The notes beneath the pieces were generated by a model. It did no database searches, was not told where the DNA came from, and saw only the letters and a list, made by a program, of their open reading frames with translations. The position numbers were made by a program, and so were the translations under genes. From NCBI GenBank assembly GCA_027064715.1, contig JAMOPG010000245.1, forward strand, positions 1 through 64,000: a stretch of DNA of 64,000 bases. The letters are read 5' to 3'. The DNA comes from Desulfobacterales bacterium. GTDB taxonomy: Bacteria > Desulfobacterota > Desulfovibrionia > Desulfovibrionales > Desulfothermaceae. Below, piece after piece: positions 37,578 to 46,067 of this stretch (within the stretch, counting starts at the first letter, position 1; the number at the start of each line of letters is the position of its first letter).

Positions 37578-38498
37578 ATGACAACAAATATACTTTTAGA
37601 AGCTGGAACCAATGAATTAGAAATAGTAGAATTCTACATAGAAAAAGAAGATAATGTAAAAGAATATTATGGATTAAATGTAATTAAGGTTCAAGAAATC
37701 ATAAAACTCCCTAAAATCACCAAGGTTCCTGTAAATTCCCATGATAGTTTTTTAGGCTTGATCAGGGTTAGAGAAGATGTCATCCCACTTATAGATTTAG
37801 GAATCTATCTTTTTAATCTTCCTTTAGAAGATGGAAAAGTGATCATCACAGAATTTAATCAAATGAAGGTGGGTTTTCTGGTCTCAGGACTAACAAGGAT
37901 CCACAGGCTTAGCTGGCAGGATATCTCTCCTCCTGTAGACATTTCTTATGGAGACAAAACTCCATGTATTACTGGTGTAGTAAAATTTGGTGATCGCATT
38001 GTATTTATGTTGGATGCAGAAAAGATTGTTGAGGATATGGCCCACCTATTTGAGAAATCTGAAGTGGAAGAATCAATTTCAGAAGAAAAACCATATTCTG
38101 TTTTGATTGCAGATGATTCGCCAACTATTAGAAATTTGATTGTAAGCAATTTAAAGGGTTTTAACATAAGTTTTGTGGCAAAAAATGGGGAAGAGGCCTA
38201 TAATTATTTATTAACTCTAAAAAGCTCTCCTGAAAACATTTTGGATAAATGTGCTCTAGTGATTACAGATATTGAGATGCCTCAAATGGACGGCTTTACC
38301 CTTACAAAAAAGATTAAAGAAGATCCAATCTTGAACAAGATACCAGTTATACTCTTTTCATCAATGATAACTGACAAAATTCTTCACAAAGGAAAATCTG
38401 TGGGGGCTGATGGACAGATCTCAAAACCAGATTTACCTAAGTTAGGCAAATTAGCCCTTGAGCTCATCAAAAAGGCCCAACAAAAGGAGAATACTTAA
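37578..38498 (+). CDS. cheV: CheV chemotaxis adaptor (CheW + receiver)
   Basis: A 306-residue protein. The CheW-like domain spans 1-160 (IVEFYIEKEDNVKEYYGLNVIKVQEIIKLPKITKVPVNSHDSFLGLIRVREDVIPLIDL, typical of adaptors that dock onto CheA and receptors). The receiver domain spans 175-300 with VLIADDSPTIRNLI, LVITDIEMPQMDGF (phospho-Asp) and ILFSSMIT. CheV links chemoreceptors to CheA and tunes adaptation. It is the only chemotaxis gene here. AGGAG lies 9 bases before the ATG. Confidence 0.94.
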   Translation: MTTNILLEAGTNELEIVEFYIEKEDNVKEYYGLNVIKVQEIIKLPKITKVPVNSHDSFLGLIRVREDVIPLIDLGIYLFNLPLEDGKVIITEFNQMKVGFLVSGLTRIHRLSWQDISPPVDISYGDKTPCITGVVKFGDRIVFMLDAEKIVEDMAHLFEKSEVEESISEEKPYSVLIADDSPTIRNLIVSNLKGFNISFVAKNGEEAYNYLLTLKSSPENILDKCALVITDIEMPQMDGFTLTKKIKEDPILNKIPVILFSSMITDKILHKGKSVGADGQISKPDLPKLGKLALELIKKAQQKENT

Positions 38499-38515
38499 TA
38501 ACTCATCTATGCTCC

Positions 38516-39670
38516 TCAAGATGCAATTAAATCCTCAGCCTTTTCTCTCATTTTTTTACTTGCAAAACCGAGGATCTCTGCAATCTTTTTTATATCATCC
38601 AAGGTGTGGCCCTGATTTATCCTTCTATATACCCATTCACTAATATATATTATTTCTCCACTATCAAGTTTTAAGGAGGGCTTTTGTTTTATTATTGAAT
38701 TTATTATTGAAGTCCTTAACCTTTCTCTTTTTCTCAAATAGAATTGATATTCCTTGATAATTTTTTCTTTTTGTATTTCTAATCTCTTCATTTTTGACTC
38801 ATCTAAACCTTTTTCTTCATTGTTCTCCATTAACTTTAGTTTTTCTTTTCTATATTCATTTAATACTTGATTTAATACAAAATTTTTGTGCATAGTTATT
38901 TCTTCTGTTTTTAAAAACTTATTCAATTTGTTTAAATAATCATTATCGCTAGTTATAATCATTAATACATCTGAGAGATCATCCACATAATTAGAAAGGG
39001 CTATTAATAGATCATATATCTCTTGTTTTGTAAGCGTCCTTTTTTCTATTTTCCCATCTTTAATAAATTCTCTCTCTTCTTCCTTGGCTCTGTCAATAAG
39101 TTCATTTATGAATATGTCACTATATTTCTCATACTGCTTTTGCAGAAGATCTGGGTCTAATATCGTATTTAGAATTTTTTGTCTTGCCTTTTCAACAGAA
39201 TAACCTTCAATCCTAAATCCAATTAGTTCCAATCCATATCTTGCATTAAGCACTTTTAAAGAGACATTTAGTTTTGGTTTATCAGTTTGATTTTGTTTAG
39301 TGTTTGGCGGATAATATACATTTAAGATATAATTTACCAGATCTTCAATAAAGTATGGGGTAATAATATACTCATCAACCCATCTCTTAATCACCTCAAG
39401 TGATGACCCTTCTTTTTTACTACTGGTAATTTCTGGCTCTTGCTTAAGTGTTTTTTGAGGCGACTCAATTATTTTCTTCTCAAAAATAGGGCCTTTTTCT
39501 TCAACTTCTTTAGACGCAACTGTCTTGTTTTCACTAGAATGTTTTTCAACTCCTATCTCAGGTTTCTCAAGCTTTTTTAATTTTGCGCTCTGTTTAAAAA
39601 GATAACCACCTAAAAAACCAGCTGTTATAGCTGCTATCACAATTATTACAAATTGTATTTTCTTATTCAT
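38516..39670 (-). CDS. Unknown membrane-anchored protein with helical C-terminal region
   Basis: A 384-residue protein I do not recognise. Residues 6-24 are one membrane anchor (FVIIVIAAITAGFLGGYLF). A charged, Lys/Glu/Ser-rich linker follows to about residue 85. The rest is mostly helical and strongly charged, with EFIKDGKIEKRTLTKQEIYDLLIALSNYVDDLSDVL and long Lys/Glu stretches near residues 270-320 suggesting coiled coil. The C-terminus is probably periplasmic if the anchor is a signal anchor. It converges on cheV (17-base gap) and diverges from maf. No motif gives a function. Confidence 0.72.
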   Translation of the reverse strand: MNKKIQFVIIVIAAITAGFLGGYLFKQSAKLKKLEKPEIGVEKHSSENKTVASKEVEEKGPIFEKKIIESPQKTLKQEPEITSSKKEGSSLEVIKRWVDEYIITPYFIEDLVNYILNVYYPPNTKQNQTDKPKLNVSLKVLNARYGLELIGFRIEGYSVEKARQKILNTILDPDLLQKQYEKYSDIFINELIDRAKEEEREFIKDGKIEKRTLTKQEIYDLLIALSNYVDDLSDVLMIITSDNDYLNKLNKFLKTEEITMHKNFVLNQVLNEYRKEKLKLMENNEEKGLDESKMKRLEIQKEKIIKEYQFYLRKRERLRTSIINSIIKQKPSLKLDSGEIIYISEWVYRRINQGHTLDDIKKIAEILGFASKKMREKAEDLIAS

Positions 39671-39701
39671 TTTTTCTCACCCTCTAAATAAAAAAGGGAC
39701 T

Positions 39702-39720
39702 ATGGCAGCCATGGTGCCAT
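39702..39720. promoter_or_regulatory. Small palindrome in divergent intergenic region
   Basis: ATGGCA (39702-39707) and TGCCAT (39715-39720) are perfect 6-base inverted arms around a 7-base centre containing CCATGG. It lies 32 bases before the minus-strand unknown gene and about 115 before maf. It could be an operator; nothing else supports that. Confidence 0.25.
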
Positions 39721-39834
39721 TAATTATTTTAAATTTTATTTTCAAGTTAAGGATGTATAAAATTTTTTGTAAAATGTAAAGTTTTATGACTTTTGTTCTT
39801 GATATTAAGTCAAAATCCCTTTAAAAAACTAAAT

Positions 39835-40443
39835 ATGAATTATGTTAAAGGGCCTTTTAAAAACAAAAAAGAAATTGTATTGGCATCTCGTTCTCCAAGA
39901 AGGCAACAACTCTTATCTTCACTTGGAATCCATTTTCAAGTATTTGACAGCAAGATCAAAGAGACAAATTCTGCTAATACGCCAGAGGATTTGGTTATTA
40001 AAAACGCACATAAAAAGGCCTTATCTGCACAAAAACAGAGGGTTCAAGGAGTAATAATCTCTGCTGACACTATAGTTGTACTCAATAATGAAGTTATTGG
40101 AAAACCCAAACACAAAGAAGATGCAATTTTTACTTTACAAAAATTATCTGGCAAATGGCATGAAGTTTATACTGGTTGTTGCATCTTAGATTTAAGTGAA
40201 GGAAAAAGTCAATTAGAACAATTTGTAGTAAAATCTGAAGTATTTGTAGATAAGCTTGATCCTTATATAATAAAGGCCTATGTTGAAACAAACGAACCAT
40301 TGGACAAGGCAGGAAGCTACGCAATACAAGGTGTAGGTGCTTTTTTTGTTAAAAAAATAAAGGGATCTTATACAAATATAGTAGGATTACCTTTAAATGA
40401 AATAGTTAATATCCTTTTAAAAATAGATGCCATAGGAGTATAA
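39835..40443 (+). CDS. maf: Maf-like nucleotide pyrophosphatase
   Basis: About 202 residues. IVLASRSPRRQQLLSSLG is the Maf phosphate-binding start, ISADTIVVL carries the catalytic Asp, and KPKHKEDAIFTLQKLSGKWHEVYTG completes the fold. GSYAIQGVGAFFVKKIKGSYTNIVGLPL is the C-terminal signature. Maf proteins hydrolyse dTTP/UTP or modified nucleotides to monophosphates. The frame opens at a TTG at 39793; the first ATG is 39835 and gives a 14-residue lead to the motif. Neither has an SD, which is unusual in this window. Three bases separate it from pgpA. Confidence 0.9.
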   Translation: MNYVKGPFKNKKEIVLASRSPRRQQLLSSLGIHFQVFDSKIKETNSANTPEDLVIKNAHKKALSAQKQRVQGVIISADTIVVLNNEVIGKPKHKEDAIFTLQKLSGKWHEVYTGCCILDLSEGKSQLEQFVVKSEVFVDKLDPYIIKAYVETNEPLDKAGSYAIQGVGAFFVKKIKGSYTNIVGLPLNEIVNILLKIDAIGV

Positions 40444-40445
40444 AA

Positions 40446-40907
40446 ATGGAAAAAAAGAGAGATCTGCTTTTAGATATATCCCAATTATTTGGAATTGGAA
40501 GAGTAAATACAGCTCCTGGAACTGTAGCATCATTAGTTACCTGTTTAATTTCTTATCCTTTTATTATCTTGTCCATTTGGTGGAAGATAATAATTCTCAT
40601 AATATTAACAGTAGTTGGATCCATTTCTGGGTTCCATGCAGAAGGTGTATTAGAGACAAAAGATCCTAGTTCAGTGGTAATTGACGAGGTAGTTGGACAG
40701 CTGGTGGTTTTTTGCTTTATATCAGAACCAAAACTTTTGAGCATAACTGTTGGATTTTTTCTCTTTAGAGTATTGGATATTTTAAAACCCCCTCCAATAA
40801 AAAGTTTTGAAAAGATCCCTTCAGGATGGGGGATTATGGCTGATGACATAATCGCTGGTTTTATTGGTGGGCTGATTCTTTTCTTATTTTTAAAAATTAT
40901 TGGTTAA
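40446..40907 (+). CDS. pgpA: Phosphatidylglycerophosphatase A
   Basis: A 153-residue membrane enzyme that dephosphorylates phosphatidylglycerophosphate in phospholipid synthesis. Signature residues are FGIGRVNTAPGTVASLV, DPSSVVIDEVVGQLV (Asp/Glu metal site), RVLDILKPPPIKSFEKIPSGWGIMADDIIAG. About four hydrophobic segments are present. The SD (AGGAG) lies in the end of maf, so the pair is translationally linked. A GC-rich hairpin follows the stop by 4 bases. Confidence 0.94.
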   Translation: MEKKRDLLLDISQLFGIGRVNTAPGTVASLVTCLISYPFIILSIWWKIIILIILTVVGSISGFHAEGVLETKDPSSVVIDEVVGQLVVFCFISEPKLLSITVGFFLFRVLDILKPPPIKSFEKIPSGWGIMADDIIAGFIGGLILFLFLKIIG

Positions 40908-40911
40908 GTAA

Positions 40912-40940
40912 AACAGAAGGGCCTTATGGGGCCCCCTGTT
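40912..40940. terminator. Hairpin after pgpA, probably a bidirectional terminator
   Basis: AACAG/CTGTT (40912-40916 with 40936-40940) and GGGCC/GGCCC (40919-40923 with 40930-40934) form a two-part stem with a small internal loop. On the minus strand four T follow, fitting the end of the UPF0210 transcript. On the plus strand there is no T-tract. Confidence 0.45.
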
Positions 40941-41010
40941 ATATGTTACTTCATATTTTTTTCAATATCTTCAAGCAGCCTTTTGATTTGAATCAGCTTT
41001 TTCTCCTTTT

Positions 41011-42384
41011 TTAATTTACCAGACTTTGTACAGGCGCTGGGATTCTTCCCCCTTTTTTTACAAACCCACCAGAACATCCCATATGAGGCACCTCACAAAT
41101 GGTGGTCTCACCTAACAATCCTCCAAAATACACCTTTTCTCCTGCCTTTTTGCCTGGCACAGGGATAATTCGCACTGCAGTAGTCTTTTTGTTGATGACC
41201 CCTATGGCCATCTCATCAGCAATGATGGCGGAAATGGTCTCTGCAGGTACATCACCAGGGATAGCAATCATATCTAAGCCCACAGAACAAACACTGGTCA
41301 TGGCCTCTAATTTTTCTAATGTCAAAAAGTTGTTAGCCACTGCATTTGCAATGTTTAAATCCTCACTAACAGGGATAAAGGCACCAGATAGACCACCAAC
41401 ATGGGAGCTTGCAAAGGAACCACCTTTTTTCACTGCATCATTTAAAAGCGCCAATGCTGCAGTGGAACCAGGTACCCCAATGCTTTTCAATCCCAGACTC
41501 TGAAAGATCTCTCCAACACTATCCCCTACATTTGGGGTGGGAGCTAGGGATAAATCAACAATCCCAAAAGATACACCCAATTCATTGGCAACCTCCCTGG
41601 CTATTATTTCCCCAACCCTGGTTACCTTATACGCAGTTCTTTTTATTATTTCTGAGACTTCACCTAGGGTTAGGCGGGGATTGTTGCCAATAGCCCTGTC
41701 AATTGCCTTTTTAACTACACCAGGACCGCTTACACCAACATTTATCACTGCATCTGGTTCTCCAACACCAAGGTAGGCACCTGCCATAAAGGGGACATCT
41801 TGAGGTATATTTGCAAATACACACAACTTAGCACAACTAATTCCTCCATTGTCAGCCGATAACTGGGCAGCCTCTTTAATTTTTTCTCCTAAAAGGAGCA
41901 CTGCATCCATATTTATCCCAGCCTTGGAAGAAGCAACATTAATTGATGCACATACCCGATTGGTGTTTGCAAGTGCCAGTGGAATTGCATGAATTAATTC
42001 TAGATCCCCCTTTGTCATCCCTTTTTCAACCAAAGCACTAAAACCCCCAATAAAATCCACCCCCACCTCTTGAGCAATCAAGTCCAATGCACAGGCCACA
42101 TCAACAAGTTCATCCCTATTAAAACACCCTCCACATACTGCTATAGGACTAACAGCGATCCTTTTGTTAACCACCTCTATTCCATATTTCTCTCCCACCC
42201 TGTTACAGGTTTCAACAAAATTATCTGCTAATACTTTTATCTTGTTGGTAACTTTATTTATAAATTGCTCTACACTGTGAGATATGCAGTCAAAAAGATT
42301 TATCCCCAACGTCACAGTTCTCACATCAAGATGCTCATTTTTTACCATTTCCAAAAGCTGTAAGACTTCCCCTTTACTTAACAT
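41011..42384 (-). CDS. UPF0210 (DUF711) family protein
   Basis: A 457-residue protein that begins VLQLLEMVKNEHLDVRTVTLGINLFDCISHSVEQFINKV and contains RIAVSPIAVCGGC, CASINVASSKAGINMDAVLLLGEKIKEAA, VGVSGPGVVKKAI and CSVGLDMIAIPGDVPAETISAIIADE. This is a complete member of a conserved but uncharacterised family with a glycyl-radical-like barrel appearance. It is nearly always next to a two-ACT-domain protein, as here (22 bases). An amino-acid-regulated metabolic role is inferred from that pairing. Confidence 0.93.
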   Translation of the reverse strand: MLSKGEVLQLLEMVKNEHLDVRTVTLGINLFDCISHSVEQFINKVTNKIKVLADNFVETCNRVGEKYGIEVVNKRIAVSPIAVCGGCFNRDELVDVACALDLIAQEVGVDFIGGFSALVEKGMTKGDLELIHAIPLALANTNRVCASINVASSKAGINMDAVLLLGEKIKEAAQLSADNGGISCAKLCVFANIPQDVPFMAGAYLGVGEPDAVINVGVSGPGVVKKAIDRAIGNNPRLTLGEVSEIIKRTAYKVTRVGEIIAREVANELGVSFGIVDLSLAPTPNVGDSVGEIFQSLGLKSIGVPGSTAALALLNDAVKKGGSFASSHVGGLSGAFIPVSEDLNIANAVANNFLTLEKLEAMTSVCSVGLDMIAIPGDVPAETISAIIADEMAIGVINKKTTAVRIIPVPGKKAGEKVYFGGLLGETTICEVPHMGCSGGFVKKGGRIPAPVQSLVN

Positions 42385-42406
42385 AAAAACTTCCCATTAA
42401 AAGTTT

Positions 42407-42958
42407 CTAGATTCTTGATAATTCTTCGAATATCCTTCTATGTTGTATGGTTATATCGAGTTCAAGCTCCAATGCCTTTTTTCTCAAAGCATCAGAGAAC
42501 TCAGATAGCTTTACATGTCTAGGAATCTCCACCTCATAAATGGTCATGGTCTTGTCAGGGAACGCGGGTGTTCTATTTATAAACTTGAGATTGGCAATAT
42601 TTACTCCGAACCTATACATAACACAGCTTATTTCAGCTATAAGACCTACCCTGTCACGTCCTATACTCACAATCACAAAATCCTCTTTGTCTACACTTTG
42701 TGCATTTTCCTTTTTCTCCAGCTTTTTTGTAAGAACCCTTAATTTTAAAGGGATTAACCTATCTTTTAGCAAAGACTCCAGCCTTGTTATATCAAGATCA
42801 GGTGGTAAAGAAACCACAAACATTCCACAAAATTCCCCTTGCAACACTGTCTGAGAAATATCCTCTATATTACAACCATTCTCAGCAAAAACAGAAGAAA
42901 TATTACAAACTATACCAGGTCTGTCATTTCCAAAAACAGCTACAACGACCTTTTCCAT
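42407..42958 (-). CDS. ACT domain protein (GcvR-like), UPF0210 partner
   Basis: A 183-residue protein with two ACT domains joined by a charged linker: VVAVFGNDRPGIVCNISSVFAENGCNIEDISQTVLQGEFCGMFVV (1-80) and VIVSIGRDRVGLIAEISCVMYRFGVNIANLKFINR (95-175). ACT pairs usually bind amino acids at their interface. Its conserved location upstream of UPF0210 suggests it senses the ligand or product of that protein. There is no DNA-binding domain. It diverges from the nik operon. Confidence 0.9.
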   Translation of the reverse strand: MEKVVVAVFGNDRPGIVCNISSVFAENGCNIEDISQTVLQGEFCGMFVVSLPPDLDITRLESLLKDRLIPLKLRVLTKKLEKKENAQSVDKEDFVIVSIGRDRVGLIAEISCVMYRFGVNIANLKFINRTPAFPDKTMTIYEVEIPRHVKLSEFSDALRKKALELELDITIQHRRIFEELSRI

Positions 42959-43224
42959 TTAACTCCCTCATAATTTAATTTACACAATGCTACACAAAAA
43001 TCAATGCAGGTTATATATTTTACGCTTAAACAAAAATCAAGGAATTAAAGTTCCCAATGTAAAATTTCTGCAAAATTAACTTCCTTACATATTTTTTTAA
43101 AAACAATCCATTTTTATTATTAACAATCAATAATTATGCTTGACATTACAAAAAAATATTATTTAGATACACTTCATGTTACTAATATATAATTTTTAAT
43201 ACCAAGGCTATCAGGGAGGTAAAA
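42959..43224. promoter_or_regulatory. Divergent region upstream of the nickel transport operon
   Basis: About 265 AT-rich bases. For nikK there is a perfect TTGACA at 43140-43145 with TTAGAT 17 bases on, and independently a perfect TATAAT at 43188-43193, which would start transcription about 25 bases before the ATG. A GGGAGG SD follows. TGTTAC at 43178-43183 resembles one half of a NikR-type site, but I find no matching inverted half. I see no cobalamin riboswitch. Confidence 0.4.
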
Positions 43225-44010
43225 ATGGTATCAAAAAATATAAAACTTTTAAAAATCTTTCTTGGTCTGACATTTATTTTACTGCCTTCTATCTGCATGG
43301 CACATTTTGGAACAATAATGCTAAAAAACACTATGCTTGATCAATACACACGAAAAACTCAGGCTATATTTGCGTTCATACATCCCTTTGAACAAAATGG
43401 GATGGATTTAGAGATACCTGACAAAGTGGAGATGATCAACCTGACTACTGGGGAAAAAATAGATCTAATTAACTTTCTTATACCCAAAAAGATCCTAAAT
43501 CATAAAGCATACAAATCAAACATTGCCATTAAAAAGCCAGGGGTATATTGCATTTATATGATTCCAAAACCATATTTTGAACCAGCAGAAGACAAATTTA
43601 TAAAGCACATAACAAAGACATATCTTGCTGCCTTTGGAGAAGAGGAAGGGTGGAGCAAACCCCTTGGATTAGAGGTAGAGATCGTGCCTTTGACAAGGCC
43701 CTTTGGTCTGTATGCTGGAAATGTATTTAGGGGTAAAGTATTGAGAAATGGACAGCCTATTGCAGGAGCAGAAGTAGAGGTAGAATACTTTAACAGGGGC
43801 TCAAAAATAAAAGCCAGAAATGAATATATGGTTACACAAGTTGTATTAACAGACGACAAAGGTGTATTTTCTTACTCACCACCAGCACCTGGATGGTGGG
43901 GATTTTCTGCCTTAACAGAAGCTGACTATAAGATACAACACAATGGACAGGATAAACCTGTTGAGGTTGGTGGAGTTATATGGGTAAAGTTTCTCCCATG
44001 GGGAAAATAA
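43225..44010 (+). CDS. nikK: NikK-like periplasmic nickel transport component (DUF4198)
   Basis: A 261-residue exported protein. The signal peptide ends SICMA and the predicted mature protein begins at His27 (HFGTIML), a position well suited to bind metal through the free amino group and imidazole. A DUF4198 beta-sandwich follows, with GLYAGNVFRGKVLRNGQPIAGAEVEVEYFN near residues 160-185 and PPAPGWWGFSAL near 225. It probably delivers Ni2+ (or Co2+) to the NikM transporter core. It leads the nikK-M-L-Q-O operon. Confidence 0.85.
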   Translation: MVSKNIKLLKIFLGLTFILLPSICMAHFGTIMLKNTMLDQYTRKTQAIFAFIHPFEQNGMDLEIPDKVEMINLTTGEKIDLINFLIPKKILNHKAYKSNIAIKKPGVYCIYMIPKPYFEPAEDKFIKHITKTYLAAFGEEEGWSKPLGLEVEIVPLTRPFGLYAGNVFRGKVLRNGQPIAGAEVEVEYFNRGSKIKARNEYMVTQVVLTDDKGVFSYSPPAPGWWGFSALTEADYKIQHNGQDKPVEVGGVIWVKFLPWGK

Positions 44011-44042
44011 TCACTTAAATCCTCAATTGGGAGAACGCAATC

Positions 44043-44669
44043 ATGCATATATCAGAAGGAGTATTATCTCCCCCTTTACTCATAGCAGGAGCTGCAATCA
44101 CTGTTGTGGGGACCTGGATTGGGCTTAGAAAAACCAGGCCCAAAGAGGTCCCCCTCATGGCAGTTTTGACATCTGCATTTTTTGTGGCTTCCCTGATCCA
44201 TGTGCCAATAGGTCCTTCAAGTGTTCATCTTGTATTAAATGGACTTATTGGCCTCCTCTTAGGATTTGGGGCATTTCCTTCAATCCTTATAGCCCTTTTA
44301 TTGCAGGCACTTTTTTTTCAATTTGGAGGAATATTAGTTTTAGGTGTAAATTGTACCAATATGGCATTACCTGCGATTTTTGTATATATTTTATTTAAAA
44401 AATATTGTGAATCTGAGAAAAGGATACACAGATTAGTATCTGGATTTTTAAGTGGTTCTTTAAGCATCTTTTTGTCGACATTACTTGTGGCCATTTGTCT
44501 GTATTTGACTGGAGAGAACTTTACTGCTGCAGCAAAAACGATTGTTTATGCCCATTTACCAGTAATGATAATAGAAGGCCTTATTACTGCAGCATGTATT
44601 GACTTTATATACAGGGTAAAGCCTGAAATGCTTAAAATAGATGAAATAGGAGCAAAAAATGAGATATAG
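44043..44669 (+). CDS. nikM: NikM/CbiM-type substrate-capture membrane protein
   Basis: A 208-residue integral membrane protein of the ECF-type Ni/Co importer. It starts MHISEGVLSPPLL; the His at position 2 and the free N-terminus form the known metal site in this family. About six to seven hydrophobic spans follow, with HVPIGPSSVHLVLNGLIGLLLGFGAFPSI and FGGILVLGVNCTNMALPAI as family landmarks. The GGGAG SD is well placed. It overlaps nikL by 11 bases. The presence of nikK and nikL, and absence of cbiN, favours nickel. Confidence 0.92.
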   Translation: MHISEGVLSPPLLIAGAAITVVGTWIGLRKTRPKEVPLMAVLTSAFFVASLIHVPIGPSSVHLVLNGLIGLLLGFGAFPSILIALLLQALFFQFGGILVLGVNCTNMALPAIFVYILFKKYCESEKRIHRLVSGFLSGSLSIFLSTLLVAICLYLTGENFTAAAKTIVYAHLPVMIIEGLITAACIDFIYRVKPEMLKIDEIGAKNEI

Positions 44670-45267
44670 TATCTTTATTTTGGTTAGCCTATTTTTATGT
44701 CTTCAAAATGTTTATGGCCACAGGATCGATGTGTTTTGCTACACAGAAGATAATGTGATAAAATGCTATTCAAAATTTTCTACAGGCACACCTGTGAGAT
44801 ATGGAAAATACCAGGTATATATTAGAAAGAAACTCATATATGAAGGTAAGTCAGATGATCAGGGAAACTTTGTTTATAAGATCCCAAAAGAGCTATTAAA
44901 TAATCCAAAAGACTTAAAAATAGTTTGTATTGCAGAAATGGGACATGAAAATTATTGGATTGTAAAAAAAGAAGAATATGCAACAAATATACAAAAAGAG
45001 CCAAGTTCAGATAATGATTTTTTTGATGAAGAAGAGGATCTATCTAAAGAAAACAAAACAACACAGACAACACATCAAGCCTCAATAGATATAATAAGGC
45101 TTGAAAAATCAATCAGAAAAATCATAGCATCAGAGTTATCACCTATCAAACTTGAACTTGTTAAGTTACAAGAACCCAAAATAGATTTACGGGACATTTT
45201 AGGTGGTATTGGTTATATATTTGGTATAATGGGAATAATTATGTATTTTAAATCACAGAAAAGCTAG
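44659..45267 (+). CDS. nikL: NikL-like auxiliary nickel transport protein
   Basis: A 202-residue protein with signal peptide ending at Gly20 and a mature N-terminus HRIDVFCYTEDN, again starting with His. A periplasmic beta-domain spans 21-110 (CYSKFSTGTPVRYGKYQVYIRKKLIYEGKSDDQGNFVYKIP), an acidic linker follows, and one C-terminal membrane span (DILGGIGYIFGIMGIIMYF) anchors it. This architecture is that of NikL, which replaces CbiN in nickel systems. Confidence 0.82.
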   Translation: MRYSIFILVSLFLCLQNVYGHRIDVFCYTEDNVIKCYSKFSTGTPVRYGKYQVYIRKKLIYEGKSDDQGNFVYKIPKELLNNPKDLKIVCIAEMGHENYWIVKKEEYATNIQKEPSSDNDFFDEEEDLSKENKTTQTTHQASIDIIRLEKSIRKIIASELSPIKLELVKLQEPKIDLRDILGGIGYIFGIMGIIMYFKSQKS

Positions 45268-45270
45268 ATC

Positions 45271-46032
45271 ATGTTACAGGAAACATTTTGTAGTGGAAAT
45301 TCTATATTCCACAGGGCAGATCCCAGAATAAAGATTATACTCTTAGTTTTGTATATTTTTGCAATAGTTTTAAACAACAGTATTATATCTGTCTTAATAT
45401 TATTTGTATTCTCACTTATCTTTGTATGTCTTTCAAAGGTATCCATATGGATGGTTTTTAAAAGACTGTTTGTAGTAAATACATTTGTTTTATTTTTATG
45501 GTTTTTTTTACCTTTTTCTACACCTGGAGAAACAGTATTTACTATATATAAATTAAAAGCATCAATGGAAGGAATCACAGAGGCGTTGCTTATTACCATC
45601 AAGGCAAATGGAGCTATTTTGGCTATTATTACATATGTATCTACTACTACAATACCTATGATTGGTCATGCCTTATATAAATTAGGAGTTTCTCAAAATC
45701 TGGTATTACTTTTCCTTTTGACTTATAGATATTTAGATGTAATATTTGATGAATTTAGCAGAATGTATAATGCAGCGATTATAAGAAACTTTATTCCCAA
45801 AACAAATATACACACCTATAAAACAATATCATACATGGTAGCTATGGTATTAATCAGGGCTTATGAAAGGGGTAAACGGATTTATGAGGCAATGCTTCTT
45901 CGAGGTTTTAATGGAAAATTTTCTTCCCTCCAGCAACTTAAACTTACCAAAAATGATTTGTTAATTAGCTATTTGACATTATTTTCTATTGTATTATCTT
46001 TTGTGCCTCAATATATTTGTTATCTACGCTGA
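45271..46032 (+). CDS. nikQ: NikQ/CbiQ-type ECF transporter T component
   Basis: A 253-residue membrane protein. It starts with the cytoplasmic FHRADPRIKIILL segment of EcfT proteins, has about five spans, and near the C-terminus shows MVLIRAYERGKRIYEAMLLRGFNGKF. This contains the A-R-G-type coupling motif, here LLRGFNG, that grips the ATPase. It couples ATP hydrolysis in NikO to metal passage through NikM. The SD is weak, so expression may depend on nikL. Confidence 0.92.
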   Translation: MLQETFCSGNSIFHRADPRIKIILLVLYIFAIVLNNSIISVLILFVFSLIFVCLSKVSIWMVFKRLFVVNTFVLFLWFFLPFSTPGETVFTIYKLKASMEGITEALLITIKANGAILAIITYVSTTTIPMIGHALYKLGVSQNLVLLFLLTYRYLDVIFDEFSRMYNAAIIRNFIPKTNIHTYKTISYMVAMVLIRAYERGKRIYEAMLLRGFNGKFSSLQQLKLTKNDLLISYLTLFSIVLSFVPQYICYLR

Positions 46033-46067
46033 TATGATCTTTTCATATCTTTTGCAGGAAATTACAT

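Noticed and set aside
42959-43224. Cobalamin riboswitch or paired NikR operator before nikK
   Set aside because: No B12-box-like sequence is seen, and only a single NikR-like half site (TGTTAC) is present without an inverted partner.
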